A program made the translations under genes and the position numbers. Below the pieces are notes generated by a model. The model saw nothing but the letters and a program-made list of their open reading frames with translations. It was not told the DNA's origin and did not search any database. DNA of 64,000 nucleotides from Ananas comosus (taxonomy: Eukaryota > Streptophyta > Magnoliopsida > Poales > Bromeliaceae). Positions 1 to 11,896 of the stretch are shown piece by piece (the first letter of the stretch is position 1; each line of letters begins with the position of its first letter). Location: positions 793,866 to 857,865 of the forward strand of contig NC_033640.1 of assembly GCF_001540865.1 (NCBI RefSeq), given 5' to 3'.

Positions 1-324
1 AAAAAACACTAACACCATTTTGAAAGTCAGGAAAGAAATATTGGTAAACAATATTTTAGGTTAAGGACACGCTCTGTGTAGGAAAATGCACTTTTAAGAG
101 GGTATTTATGAAAATTGGAATTTTTTACAGATACATATACAAATAATTGATTTGGACTTAATCTAACAACTGTGAAAATCAAATTTGCAGCTTACATCGT
201 CAAACACATAATTATAATGACAAAAAGAACATAATTCACATCAATGAAACATATTATCAAACAAAAGAATACAAAAATAGATTGTCCCGACCAAAGGCAT
301 ACATAGGTAAAAGAAAAATAAATA

Positions 325-721
325 GGGTTAATTTCATACAGGTCCTTGCAAACATAGTGAATTGTAAATATATCCCTATAAAATTTAATTTTCATATGTT
401 GTTCCTGTAAAAGTCCTGATGTTTTCAAATATGTCCCGGCCGTCAGAATCCATTAGAAAAATTTAGTTAACCACAGGTTAAATACTTAACCCTGATTAGT
501 TTTTGACATTTTTACCTATTTATATTATACTGCTATGACTTTTGGAGGGATATATTTGTGATCACTAAATTGAAAATATAAACTGTTCTCTAACGGTAAC
601 AAACCATAAGGACATATTTGAAAACATCAAGACTTTTGCAGGAACAACATATAAAAGCTAAACTTTGTAGGGATATATTTGACATTCATTATATTTGCAG
701 GGACCTGTATGAAATTAACCC
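325..721. mobile_element. Mutator-like foldback MITE with perfect 9-bp target duplication
   Basis: The two arms are long imperfect inverted repeats. The left arm starts GGGTTAATTTCATACAGG and the right arm ends with its complement, CCTGTATGAAATTAACCC. The element is flanked by identical 9-bp copies of AAATAAATA at 316-324 and 722-730, the duplication length typical of Mutator-superfamily transposons. It carries no coding capacity and lies in an intron of the BZW-type gene. Diverged relatives are near 5450-5785 and 41735-42400, and a much larger relative is at 12292-13221. Confidence 0.8.
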
Positions 722-840
722 AAATAAATAAAACACAAGATGCATGACCAGAAATATTTCAATACTTCACAAGTTTATCCACCTCCTGATTTACATTATA
801 AGAGACAGAAGTGAGAACAATGTAACAAAGAGTTGAGTAC

Positions 841-3054
841 CTCAAAAAAGGTCTCGCCGTACCGTGAGAAGTCAAGTTCTGAAGATTCGATGCTTTTGGC
901 AACAAGCTCCTGCCAATAATAACCTTCTAATTAGAAGTCTGATATAATGTTATTATATAAGAAAATCGTTGAACTCCAAGAATGATAACCTAAATTCCAT
1001 ACTTTCTCGAAAGACCTTCAAACAAAGCAACAAAAACCACCTTAAAAAGCTTAAATATGAGGTAAAAAACTAGCCAAAGAGTAAATGGTATAGCATCTAC
1101 GAAGTACAAGAAACCAAGGCTTATTTAAATACTAAGTATGAGGTAGCGGGTCTCCCTTGACTTCAATTAATGAACTTTTATCTCCAGAATAGATGGGAGT
1201 TGATTTATGACCTTGTAAATGCTTAGCGAGTTCCAACAAATCAGTAAAGTTATAACTATATCGACACAGTTTAATGATACACAGAATTTATTCACTCGAG
1301 ATCAAATCTTTTTGATTGCAAGTAATAGTTGAAGAACATATTAAATAGTGAATGCCAAAATAATCAGTAGTGATATGTGATTGTCAAGTCTTACCAGATC
1401 ACCAGCATTATCCAGATATAGCTGGACCACTGCATCAGCAAAAGTTGAAGGGTCCAAAGGAGTTGTTATATTCCGTTTGCGGGTCTTAATCCGCGTGCCT
1501 CTGCATTTGCAAGGGTAAAAATTATTAAGTTGTACCTTCAAAATCAATGAATTCAACTAGCTATAACTAAAAGTTAACCACTGCAATATAAACTTCTGAA
1601 GAAGGTGCTGCAACTGACTAGTGCTGCAACACGTCAGTTGTTTAAGTTTCTAACTAATTTCATCAGTATGCAGAAATCAGAAGTTAAGATAAAACCAATG
1701 TAGAATTTTTACAACTGATGCTATGCTATTGCTAGCTTATGGGAGGATCATATGGCTATGCAATTCTTAAGTAAAAGAGTTTTGTGCATGTGTCTACAGA
1801 TAATTGGAAGCCCTACAGTCAAAAAAAAAGAAAAGGAACTGCCACTTTGTATTGGTTGCACATTGCTAACAATTACAGTAATTATTTTTGCATTGGCTCT
1901 TGTTTCTGTAATTAGTTTTGCATTGGCACTTTTTTCTTTTGCTCTCAATATTACAGCTTCACTCCCTAGTTTAAGCATGTTCATTTCTACCGTGCCCTAG
2001 CTTAAGCATGTTTAAGCATGTTCACTTCCAATCAGCAGTTAAGTACTGTAAATCATTCTAACCCAGTAACACATCGCCTCCTGATCTCTGCAATTTAAAA
2101 GAAAACTACGTGCACAATCTATGCATTTCAGCCAACCGCCCAACCCAAATTTCTATTTTCAAAACATTAATATCCCCCCTTTTGCTCTCTTCTTTCATCT
2201 CGCTGTTATCCCTAAGAGATTGCCCCAAAGTAACAGCAATTCATAAACAACAACAGTGAAGTCGAGTACAAATACATTAAGCATACAAAACTACAAAGCT
2301 AATTAGAAGCAAATGTCTTAAAGCCAGCGCATCTCAAAAAAACAAATTTGAGATCGTCCTCTAAACAGGTTGAAAAGCAAGATAAAATCCTTTTGCGTTG
2401 CTCACCTCTAATAACTCAAATTTGCGAGTGTATACATATAGAGAGAGTTCGGCTACTATACTCTTATGAGTATGATCGCTTTCGTACTCGTAAGTCGTTT
2501 TCAATGATAAAGCTTCAGAATCGACGATCCATACCGTTAAATATGATTTAGAGCATTTGAAACATCTAGAAATCACATTTCATAATTCTTTGACATCATT
2601 TATCTTACAATCAAAAGATTTTAAAATTGATAATTCTTAACGGCCGGCATTTGATACTTGCTAGTTTAACGGTGTGAAAAAAATCGAAAGCGATTGAAAT
2701 TTTGATAAAAAAACACTCTATTCACTATAGAAATAAAGATCAATAACTCTGATTTTAAATTGAAGGATCTGATAATCTATTTTTAGGAAGTCGTTCAATT
2801 TTGACCTTTCATTTTATGTCCGCTTGATGGACTTTATTACAATTTTGAAAAATTGTGAAATTTATTTTCTAGAAGTTTCAAATACTTTAGATTATATTTA
2901 ATGGTGTGGATCATCGATTCGGAAGCTCTATCATTGAAAACAACTTATAAGTACAAAGAGCTCTATACTCATAAGAGTATAAAAGCCCTACTCTCTCTAT
3001 ATATATATTGTGTGTGTGTGTGTGTGTACATATACTGTGCGTATATATATATAT

Positions 3055-3093
<39 letters not shown>

Positions 3094-4783
3094 CTATTAT
3101 AATATCTACAGTACCAAAGCTCTGACACTATAGTCTCATTTTCGATCTTAGGGTGTTCAAATCAATGATCTACACCATTAAATATACACCATTAAATATG
3201 ATCTAGGATATATAAAGTTCTTAGGAATAAAATTTTAATTTCTTTCGACATCGTTTACTTAGTAAGTAAATCATGTAAAAAATGAACGATGAAAATTGAA
3301 NAATTTCTTTCGACATCGTTTACTTAGTAAGTAAATCATGTAAAAAATGAACGATGAAAATTGAACAATCTTTAAAATTTAAGGATAGGACTTATGAATT
3401 CAAAATCAAGAATGCTGACCTTGATCTAGATAGTTTGAAGTATTTTCTATCAAAATTTAAATAAATTTAGATTCTTCTACACTGTTAAATTACAAATTTG
3501 CCATAGTAGCTATTGAAATTGACAATTTTGAAATGGTTTGATCATAAAGTAAACTATGTTGAAAAAATATAAAATTTTATTCCTAAAAACTTCAAATACC
3601 ATAAATCAGTTTTAACAGTGTGGACCGTTGATTTGAACGTTCTAAGGTTAAAAACGAGACTATAGTACCGGAGCCCCGGTACTATAGATATTATAGGAGA
3701 CTAGCTCACTCGCTCTCTCCTCCCTCCCTCCCTCCCTCCCTATATATATACTCTCTCTCGCTCTCTCTCTCTCTCTCTCCACACACACACTCCCCCTATA
3801 TATATATACAAGCACACATAATAGAAAGCCCCAAAAGATTACGAAAATATAGAGGTAAAGGCAAACAGCACAACTTACCCTAAGGTCGGTTTCTCCTTGG
3901 AGCTGTAAACAGAAGACAGAAGACAAAGATTAGTCTCATCCACTCTGCTAAGATTAGCAATTTCACAAAAGGAATAACAAACGATTAATTCAAAATAATA
4001 ACGAATAATGTATTCCAAAGTATGACAAATAGCTAATTCAATCTACAGAAATCCAATTTGCTGATACAATATATATAGTATAGGAAGATAACTCTCGGCC
4101 TAACATTATGAACCGTAGAGAATAAAGTTCTTAATCAAGGTAATCAAATAAAGATCCAAGTGTTCCTTATCTACAAAAATAATCTACAAAGCAAAAAAAT
4201 TCAGAAACAACATCCAATAGATCTAAAAGGATGAAACAGAAGTCAAACAAAACCATGAACAATAGAAATTAACCCTTACAAGTTCTTTCATCAAAAAGGA
4301 ATTAAGGAAAAAATTCGACCAAGATCCGATCTTTCGTTCAAAAGAACACCCAAAACCATTCCTCAAAACCGAACTAACAAGATATATAAAAAAGGAAAAA
4401 AAAAATCGTAGTCATCGGATCCAAATGGATCGAAACAAAAGATCAATTTGCTTCTCATCGCTATCTCATAAATTAGGTCAACATCGCACAATTTTACCCA
4501 AAAAAGGACCTAAAAAAAATCAAATCGAACAGGGATTGGACCCACTTGGCGAAGACTTTCAACCAAGATCGGATCCTTCCATCAGAACAACACCCAGAAC
4601 CCATCCTCCTACCCAAACAAAAGTTCACAAGAGATCAAAAACGCTAAGAAAGATCCGAAGATCGTAACCTAGCGGATTCACCCGGATCGGGATCTAGGTA
4701 ACACAAAAAAGCCATTTTTTTTTTAAAAAAAAAAGATTAACCTAATCAAATTCCTCTAAACAGAGATCGAATTGATACCTCAT
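841..4783 (-). CDS. eIF5-mimic protein / BZW-type W2-domain translation regulator, 5' part only
   Basis: Four coding exons can be joined on the minus strand: 4783-4779, 3902-3879, 1500-1395 and 909-841. All have GT-AG borders. Together they read MSSKEKPTLGG, then TRIKTRKRN, then PLDPSTFADAVVQLYLDNAG, then ELVAKSIESSELDFSRYG, in one frame. This is the N-terminus of the plant basic leucine zipper and W2 domain-containing (BZW/5MP) family. Animal members mimic eIF5 and bind eIF2 and eIF3 through a C-terminal W2 domain. Only about 68 residues are inside the window; the HEAT/W2 part lies beyond the left edge, so positions 1-840 are intron. The start is notable: the first coding exon holds only ATG plus two bases, and serine 2 is completed by exon 2. 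Introns 2 and 3 carry several MITEs. The family call is firm; the function in plants is inferred. Confidence 0.88.
2450..2992. mobile_element. Long-inverted-repeat MITE (microsatellite-associated family), copy 1
   Basis: The left end reads GGCTACTATACTCTTATGAG and the right end ends CTCATAAGAGTATAAAAGCC. The arms continue inward as inverted repeats, including the shared segment around GTCGTTTTCAATGATAAAGC and its complement. The copy is bordered by GA- and CT/TA-type microsatellite sequence. It is very similar to the copy at 42575-43108. It lies in an intron of the BZW-type gene and is non-coding. Confidence 0.75.
3090..3709. mobile_element. Long-inverted-repeat MITE, copy 2, interrupted by an assembly join
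   Basis: The left arm (ACACTATAGTCTCATTTTCG) and the right arm (CGAGACTATAGTACCGGAGC) continue as inverted repeats. A (GA)n tract at 3060-3087 lies on one side and CCCT repeats plus TATATATA on the other. The interior contains a 64-bp direct duplication around the single N at 3301, probably an assembly artefact, so the true element is about 65 bp shorter. Confidence 0.65.
3237..3365. other. Single-N assembly join flanked by a 64-bp direct duplication
   Basis: Positions 3237-3300 and 3302-3365 are the same 64 bases, separated by one N at 3301. An exact duplication hinged on a single N is the expected mark of two overlapping contig ends or gap-fill ends that were not collapsed. Confidence 0.85.
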
Positions 4784-5855
4784 AAACTGCGAGCGAGAGG
4801 GATCGGATCGAGAAAGAGAGAGAGATGGGAGAGATCGTGAGGAATCGCCTCCGCACGCGCGCGAGCGAGAGAGATAGAGATAGGGTTGGGATTGGGTTCG
4901 GGGAAATGCAATAAAAAGAGACGGGGAATTTTGTGAAGATATTTATGGTGGCGGATTTTAGTAATCGATTTTTTTTTTTTTTTTTTTAGGTAGGCGGTGG
5001 AGGGAATTAGGTACGAGGGGATTCGCTACAGGGCTGGACGTAGGAATTTAGTACAACAGACACGTGGCTAATTTTCATTGGTTTACAAGCTGATGGACTC
5101 GAATAAGCAACTGAGCCTATAAACACTGGAACACACAATGGAACTTTGGTTTGTTTTTGGCGTTTAGCCCCCCTCAATTTTTTTTTAATTAATAAATAGT
5201 CTCTGAGATTTATATTTACAGAAAATTTTTTCCTTTTTTTCACTAAAGCGTCACATTGGACAAAAAAGGATCATGTTTAGTCACTGTATTCAAATATGGT
5301 GACTAAATTATTGTATTTATATTTCATATCCTTATTCTTATTTTTGACTTAGAATTGATGAAAATTAAAGAAATACAATGAAATATAAAAAAAAAACATA
5401 GTCGTCACCCTTCCCTGTTCAACATGGCGTTTTATGTGGCATGAAGAGAATTATTTTTATTTCTTTAAAAGTTTTAATATTTTCAAATATACTTTTGCCG
5501 TTAAGATCCATTAAAAAAATATATAGTTAATTATAAGTAAAATACTTAATTTTGATTAGTGAATGTGTTAAATTGATTTTTTTACGATAAGATACTTTTG
5601 GAGGGACATTTCTATATAATTTTAATGATTGAGATTTGGAGGGAAAAATTGTCATTATATTTATTTTTAATTAAAAAATAATAGTGCTCTATAAGTAATA
5701 AATTGGAAAGTAAATATGAATATCACTAAATTTTTAGGAATATTTGTTATTTGATATGTTTATAAGGAGCTGTATACTAGAGAAGTATTATAGAAGGGAT
5801 ACTATCTATCTCCTCAATCTCTCTCTCTCTCTCTATAGCTCTCCCCTCTCGCGCC
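4784..5855. promoter_or_regulatory. Divergent promoter region between the BZW-type gene and PYRR
   Basis: The two genes are transcribed away from each other across about 1.07 kb. On the BZW side the 5' UTR is GA-rich (4795-4875) and includes a GC-rich stretch of CGCGCG type, consistent with a housekeeping promoter. On the PYRR side a CT-rich pyrimidine patch (5818-5835) lies just upstream of the ATG. The middle (5160-5785) is AT-rich and resembles MITE relics. I see no convincing TATA box for either gene. Confidence 0.5.
5160..5785. repeat. Degraded foldback MITE relics
   Basis: Positions 5160-5460 resemble 50925-51260: both have a leading CTCAATTTTTT-type segment, a central TTTAGTCACTGT-type motif and a trailing TGTTCAAC(A/G)TGG(C/T)G motif. 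Positions 5450-5785 resemble the middle and right arm of the 325-721 element. Clear ends and target duplications could not be placed. Confidence 0.45.
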
Positions 5856-8800
5856 ATGCCCTCGTCGCTGTTCGCGGCGACCCCCGCGCCCACCTCGCTC
5901 CTCCCCGCGGCGGCGGCGGCGACCCGCCGCCTCCGCTGCCTCTCCGTGCGCAGCTGCGTCGCATTGGCCGCGGCGGAGGAGGCGGCGCTCCTCCGGCGAG
6001 CGGCGGAGGTGGCGGACCGCTCGGCGGGGCTTACCTCGCCGCACCCTAACTTCGGGTGCGTCATCGCTCGGAGCGACCTCGCCCATGGCCGTGGCCATGG
6101 CGGCGGCGGAGAAGGAGGAGGAGGAGGAGGAGGGGGAGGGGGAATGGTGGCGGTGGTGGGGGAGGGGTTTTTGTACGCGCAGGGGACGAAGTGCGCGGAG
6201 CTCCAAGCGGCGGAGGAGGCGGGAGAGCTCGCGCGCGGCGGCGTCGCCTACCTCAACCTGGAGCCCGGGGACTGCTACGGGGATCACACCGCTGTATCCT
6301 CCCTCGTCCAGGTTGGAATAAACAAAAACCCTAATTTTCTCTTAGTTCTGTTTGGTAATTTTGAAACTTTAGAGTTGAGTTTGTTAGCCCTTTTTTCTTC
6401 TTCTTCTTTTTCTTTTTTTTTCCCTGTTTTCTGTAATGGATTTTTCTGATTTTTTCAAATTTTTGTATTGTTTTTGTTCCAAAATGTTATCTTTTCTCTC
6501 CGATAATTTTTTTTTTGCATTTTTTTTGGTTGATTCCTGGATCAAAGAGGAAAATTTTGAGTTCTGGGGGCTTTTTTTGTTTTATGAATTCCAACTAAAA
6601 TTGTCACCTTTGGATTCATGGATAATTTTTTTTTTTTTTTTTATGCGTATTCTCTNAAGCTACTAAAATTGTCACCTTTGGATTCATGGATAATTTTTTT
6701 TTTTTTTTTTATGCGTATTCTCTTTGTTGAGTTGTTGGTTTCTTCTTCATTTTCCGTCTCAAAATGGTTTTTTTTGGGTTGCATTTGAAGTATATATTAT
6801 CTCCTCACTTCATGAATTTCTTCTATTTTAGTAGCTTAATTTCTTGTTCATATCTATTGAACTATGATTTATAACCTTTCACCTGTGAATCATTTTTAAT
6901 AATCATAGCAATCGGAATCGGTTTTTTCTGTTGTCATCGCCTATCCACGCTTCGAAACTTAGTTTATCTTCATTTTAGGAGCACATTGATCCAACATTTC
7001 CTCTTGTAGCAGCTCTGCTTGTTTTAGTAATTGATAGTGATATATGAAGAATGTAAGATTACATTTGCGGTAGGATTAGTCTATAGAGCAACTTCTAGTA
7101 AGCTCCTCTTTAAGTATCTTGTTTTGGTTTTTGGTTCTACAGCTTAATATTTAGTTATTTTTGGAGAAATTTTGGTCATTTTCTCATTGTAGTGGGATAT
7201 CTTGGCTTGTTTGGCCCACTTCTTCGTCTGCTTCCAGAAGCAGCAATCTCCATAGAGCGTTTGCCAGAAAAATTTGGAGCTTCCATTGCAGCGGCAAGCA
7301 AAACTGAGATTTTGAGCCTGAAAAGCAGAAGCTCCAATTTGGTGCTTCTGATTTTGTTGCGGAAAGAAGCTGCTGAGTGATATTGATATAGTGCTTCTCA
7401 TAATAGCACTACTTAACACTCCATCAAACGTCACTACACCTATAGCAAGGTTCAAACAGGCCCTTTGAATGCTTGTTGTGGAGGAGTTTTTTTTTAAAAA
7501 AAATTGCTTTCATGTGTAAATTTTAATGAAACTCGTCTTTGTCACGCTAAAGTTTTGAGTTAGGCAGGAATTTCAAGAGTTGTCGTGGGTCTCAGACAGC
7601 CGCTGCCGCACTTGCGAGGGAAGGCGATACAAGCCCTAAGAAGTGAAGGCATTCAAGTTGATGTCGTTGGAGAGGAGTTGCAGAGTAAAATATTCGAGGT
7701 GACTCTGTGAAGTACATAAATTGTTTTTGAGCCAAAAAGATAATGATTTGCGCCATTATTAATATCCTACTATCTTTCCAATTAATGAGCAGTTATTTCT
7801 GTTTGCTGTATGATGTTTTTGCTTATCTCAAATCCTCGAAAGTTAGATCTTCATGAAAGAATGGTTGTATGAGACTACATTTCTTTTTTCGTCAATTGTA
7901 GGCACAAAGAAGAAATGTCTTTTATGACTACCTTAATTATCACCCGCAACCCCGAGATCAATGGCATTAATGAAGTAGTTGGAGCAGCAAATGTTTACAA
8001 GATTTTATGCCTTTTTGGCTTGGCTTATGGAATAGCTTATCTACTCTGAAAAACAGAAGCTTAAAGAAACCAAAACCTCAAATTAGAGTAATTTGAAGAT
8101 TTTGTTGAAATTTATCCTGATATTTGTACTTCACGAGCTTGTATCGTCGTTAACTAGTTTTTTTTGATGATGCAAAATACATGAAACTTTCCTGTGAAAT
8201 TCTTTGCATAATTTGTTGTGTGTTTTTTTCTGATCTCTCTAATTTCTTACTGTAGGAAGCTTTAAAGTCCTGCCTGTCAGTAAATGCTCCATTACTCTAT
8301 AGAGCTGCCTTTCGTGTTCCATTCTCTGTTCTCAAGTATGCTATGACCTTAGATGGTGAGCCATAATATTTGTTCTTTTCCAATGTCTTGCTATTATCAC
8401 TATACATACTATATTTTACCTAAATTTGTGTATTATTATAGCGTGAAGAGCTTCCTCTATAGATAGTTCAACTTTAACTTACTTTCTTTTTGACTAGCGG
8501 CATTTTATTGGGGGCATTGACAGGAAAAATTGCAGCTAGTAGTGGCCATGCTTCTTGGGTAAGCAGCAAACTATCCAGAAGTCGAGTATTTGAGTTGCGT
8601 GGCAGAAGTGACGCCATTGTTGTAGGTGGAAATACCGTACGGCGTGATGGTACACCACTTTTAGAAGAATATAGATTTTCAATTAAATGTTAGCTCTTTT
8701 TTTTGCATATTTTTCTTGAGTTCTACATAGTTAAAGCGCCGACTGATTATTTTCTTCAATTTTACTATTGACTGAAAAAAAAAACTCTAGAAGTTACTTT

Positions 8801-11259
8801 TTTTTCCCCCCCTTTAGCAACAATCAGAAAATGAATAGTTTCATTGAACGTACAAACTCAAATTCTATGTGGAGTGCAGTTGGTTACACTTCCAAATTCA
8901 AATTCTATGTGATGGAGTTTGCCGAGAGGTGAAACATCTCTTTTTTATCATTCGTAAGCTTTCGATCTCATCTTCTTCAGAACAGGAAATATTTGAGAAA
9001 TTATTATTACTGAATTGTTGTTTTTTGCTGGTAAACGAACTTCATGAATGTGCAGATTTCAAATAACGCATCACTCACTGGCCCACTGCATCCCACAGAA
9101 TTTGGTCTTAAAAGACATGAAACAAAGGGGAGTGTAACCAATTGAGGCTTGAATAAGTTCATTCTAGTTGCCCAGATCATATATAACTTGCGTAAAGGAA
9201 AGATAAAAAAAGGGGGAAAAAAAGGAATGGCCTAGTGTTAATGCCTTATTTCAATTAAGATGCTTTTAGTGTAATGCCAGATCCTCGGCTAACTGCAAGA
9301 CATGGAGGGCACCACGTTCCTGCGCGTATTGTGATGTCGCAAACTCTTGACCTTCCCGAGGAAGCGAATCTCTGGAACGTCTTCGAAGCATACACTATAG
9401 TCGCCACACAAAGGGGTGCTAGGAAAGACATGCAGAAGAAGCTTGCGGCTAAAGGCGTCGAGGTGGTGGAGTTTGACATACTAAATCCTAGGGATGTGAT
9501 GTCGTATTGCTATGATCGTGGCTACCTTTCTATACTGTGGGAGTGTGGTGGGTCCCTTGCTGCGCCGGCCATCTCTTCTGGTGTAATTCACAAGGTATGC
9601 AGCTCGTTGATTAGAGGATAGTTGTTGAACATTGTCTAAAAATGCTACTCAAAGAATCTCGGGATAAATTTTCATCTAAAAAATACTCGTTCAATAACTA
9701 CATCATCGCGAAAGTTTTTTGTGTATTGTTGCAGGTTTTTGCATTTGTTGCTCCAAAGATCATTGGAGGAGTAAATGCTCCGTCGCCAGTTGGTGAATTA
9801 GGGATGGTTCAAATGTCACAAGCGCTTGATCTAATTGACGTTTCATATGAACAGGCGACTCTTAATGCTCATTCCCGTTTAATTCTTTTCACCAAATGTG
9901 CTATCCGAGTAACACTAGTTTGGATCATGATACAAATTGTTACATGTTTGCACTTAATTTGAACTTTGTTTACAGTGGGCAATTTAACCTGTCTACTTAT
10001 TTTGTCGCTTCATCCAATCATAGAGTTTTATTGCTATTAATTGTGATAAGTTTTGCATTTTCCGCTTATATAACTTCAATATGCTTCTGGAAATTAAGAT
10101 CTAATAGAATATAATGTGATTCGTGTGCATTACAGATTGGACCAGACATGCTGATCAGTGGATATCTTCAGCCTATTCCGGATTTATCACCTGTGATTCC
10201 ATCAGCTGATGAGACTTCGTCTGTCGATCCGACAGTTTCTCCGTACGATACAAATATCATATCGTTCTATAAGACATGGGATCCATATGGAGCCTTCTCA
10301 AACTTCTCTCCTCATCCTATTGAAATGCCCGATGAAAATGGAGATTATGTTACTTGGCGAAGCGTCGAGCACTATTATCAGGTATTTTCTTCTGTTTTAG
10401 GTGTATGTGATGATTGGTTGTCGTGCTTTAGAAGTTGTTGTAAATTTAATACATACAGTTTGTTTAGCGATATAAAACTCGGGGAAAGATTTAAAACTCG
10501 AAATTCGTTAACAATGCCAGAGGGAACTTAACATTTTTCACGTTCTTTGAGTTTTTTCTGCAAATGCAAGTAATATAACAGCTACATATTCGCAGGCGCA
10601 CAAATTTATGGGAGTCGATAGTCCCGTGGCCGCAGAGTTTGTTGAACAAATACAGTTAGCAAAAAGCCCCGAGGAAGCGGCACGAACGGGACGGAAATTG
10701 CAAAGAGAGCACCCTGAACTGGTATAATCTTCGACTCATCATTGATATCTATGCTTCGATCATTTAGTCGCATTTTCTACTCATTCTACGAGTATATGGT
10801 CCCTTTTTTTTTGTGGAATTTGTGGTTTATTAGTGAAGTAAATGATATTAGGTAACAATTGCTAAAACTTAAGCCAAAATACATTGATTTTAGGGGGAAA
10901 AAATGATGTATGTCATAAAGTTTGCAAATAAATATATTTATTATGCGCGCGAAGTTATCTTTTGTGTCTCACTTATTCATGCAAATCTCGCTTCTATTCA
11001 GGTTCGACCCGACTGGGAATCAACGAAGATCGATGTCATGTACAGAGCTCTCAAATGCAAGTTCGCGACGTACCCGCATTTACAAACCATGCTTCTTTCT
11101 ACAGCAGGCTCCGTTCTTGTCGAGGCGTCGCCCCACGACCTCTTCTGGGGCGGAGGCCGGGACGGCGAAGGACTCAATTATCTGGGCCGGCTTCTGATGC
11201 AGTTAAGGTCTGAGATTTTGGAAGAGGCCTCGAAAGTGAGCGTAGATGAGTCGGCGTAG
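5856..11259 (+). CDS. PYRR: Riboflavin biosynthesis protein PYRR, plastid (pyrimidine reductase + COG3236/NADAR domain)
   Basis: Nine exons join in frame: 5856-6311, 7564-7698, 8256-8355, 8524-8649, 9281-9594, 9735-9854, 10136-10381, 10596-10721 and 11002-11259, giving 626 aa. PYRR reduces the ribosylamino-pyrimidine intermediate of plastid riboflavin synthesis. The protein has an Ala-rich N-terminal transit peptide, a degenerate deaminase-like domain (about 45-190), a reductase domain (about 200-415, with GGNTVRRDDPRLTARHG), and a C-terminal COG3236/YbiA-like domain (about 460-615, starting FYKTWDPYG, with SVEHYYQ and FWGGGRDGEGLNYLGRLL). In plants the C-terminal domain is known as an N-glycosidase that destroys reactive early riboflavin intermediates. 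In the deaminase part the expected zinc-binding His-x-Glu is Cys-Ala-Glu, consistent with plant PYRR lacking deaminase activity. Intron 6 appears to use a GC donor. Intron 1 contains a small N-joined duplication. The end of exon 1 and all other exon phases agree. Confidence 0.93.
6594..6723. other. Single-N assembly join with a 62-bp duplication in PYRR intron 1
   Basis: The segment from ACTAAAATTGTCACC to GCGTATTCTCT occurs at 6594-6655 and again at 6662-6723, with an N at 6656. A long T tract lies inside each copy. This matches the pattern at 3301 and is probably an assembly artefact; it does not touch coding sequence. Confidence 0.8.
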
Positions 11260-11755
11260 TTCACAAAATACCGAAAAAAAAAAAGAAAAAAAATGGGGGA
11301 AAAATGTAGAAGTAAACTGAGATATCCTATGAGGTAGTACATTATCAGGGAGTTGAAAAGCGCAGGGGTTCAATGTGCTTGTGATTGTTTAGTCGTCGGA
11401 ATTGTCTCAAAATCCGTGTAGTACTAGTAAAGAGGGCTTAATATGATACACTGTTAGTAATACTGAATGAATTTTGAGACAATCCGACGGTTAAAAAATT
11501 ATAGGCCAGTATGAGGGTAAATGTGTAACAAATATGTAATTTATTATATATTTTTAAAAAAAAGTTATTTATGGTGTCTCATTTGGCAATAAGATGATAT
11601 TGAATTAGCTAATACCTTTCAATAAAGCTATCATTCTCTTTGTTGATTATATTGTGTTTGGGTTGAATTCTTTATGTCGATTGCTTGGATTTAGTATTAC
11701 ATTTTGCTATTTTAGTTTGAATGTGTAGCGGAAAAAAATTAGTTAATATAATAAT

Positions 11756-11896
11756 TTTTTTTTTTTTTTAGAGATAGGTAGCATGTTATATGTTTATTTT
11801 ATTTTATTTAGAAATAAATTTAGCTGAAAATGTGAACCAACTGGGATTCGTACTTGGGACTTTGGATATCAACTAAGTTCTTTGCCAAATGGTCGG
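11756..11896 (-). mobile_element. tRNA-derived SINE with 15-bp target duplication
   Basis: Read on the minus strand, the element begins with a tRNA-like head containing an A-box-like TTGGCAAAG and a B-box-like GTACGAATCCC. It continues into a body and ends in a poly(A) tract (poly-T on the plus strand near 11756-11770). The flanks carry the same 15 bases, AGTTAATATAATAAT, at 11741-11755 and 11897-11911. It shares its body with the SINE at 48456-48616. It lies downstream of PYRR. Confidence 0.75.

Noticed and set aside
4425..4667. 80-codon plus-strand open frame
   Set aside because: Lies within the first intron of the BZW-type gene on the opposite strand; no domain or conservation signal.
7144..7455. 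Open frames on both strands at about 7.2-7.4 kb
   Set aside because: Inside PYRR intron 1; the sequence has short inverted motifs of MITE type (TTTGGCCCAC and CAGGCCCTTT) and no gene features.
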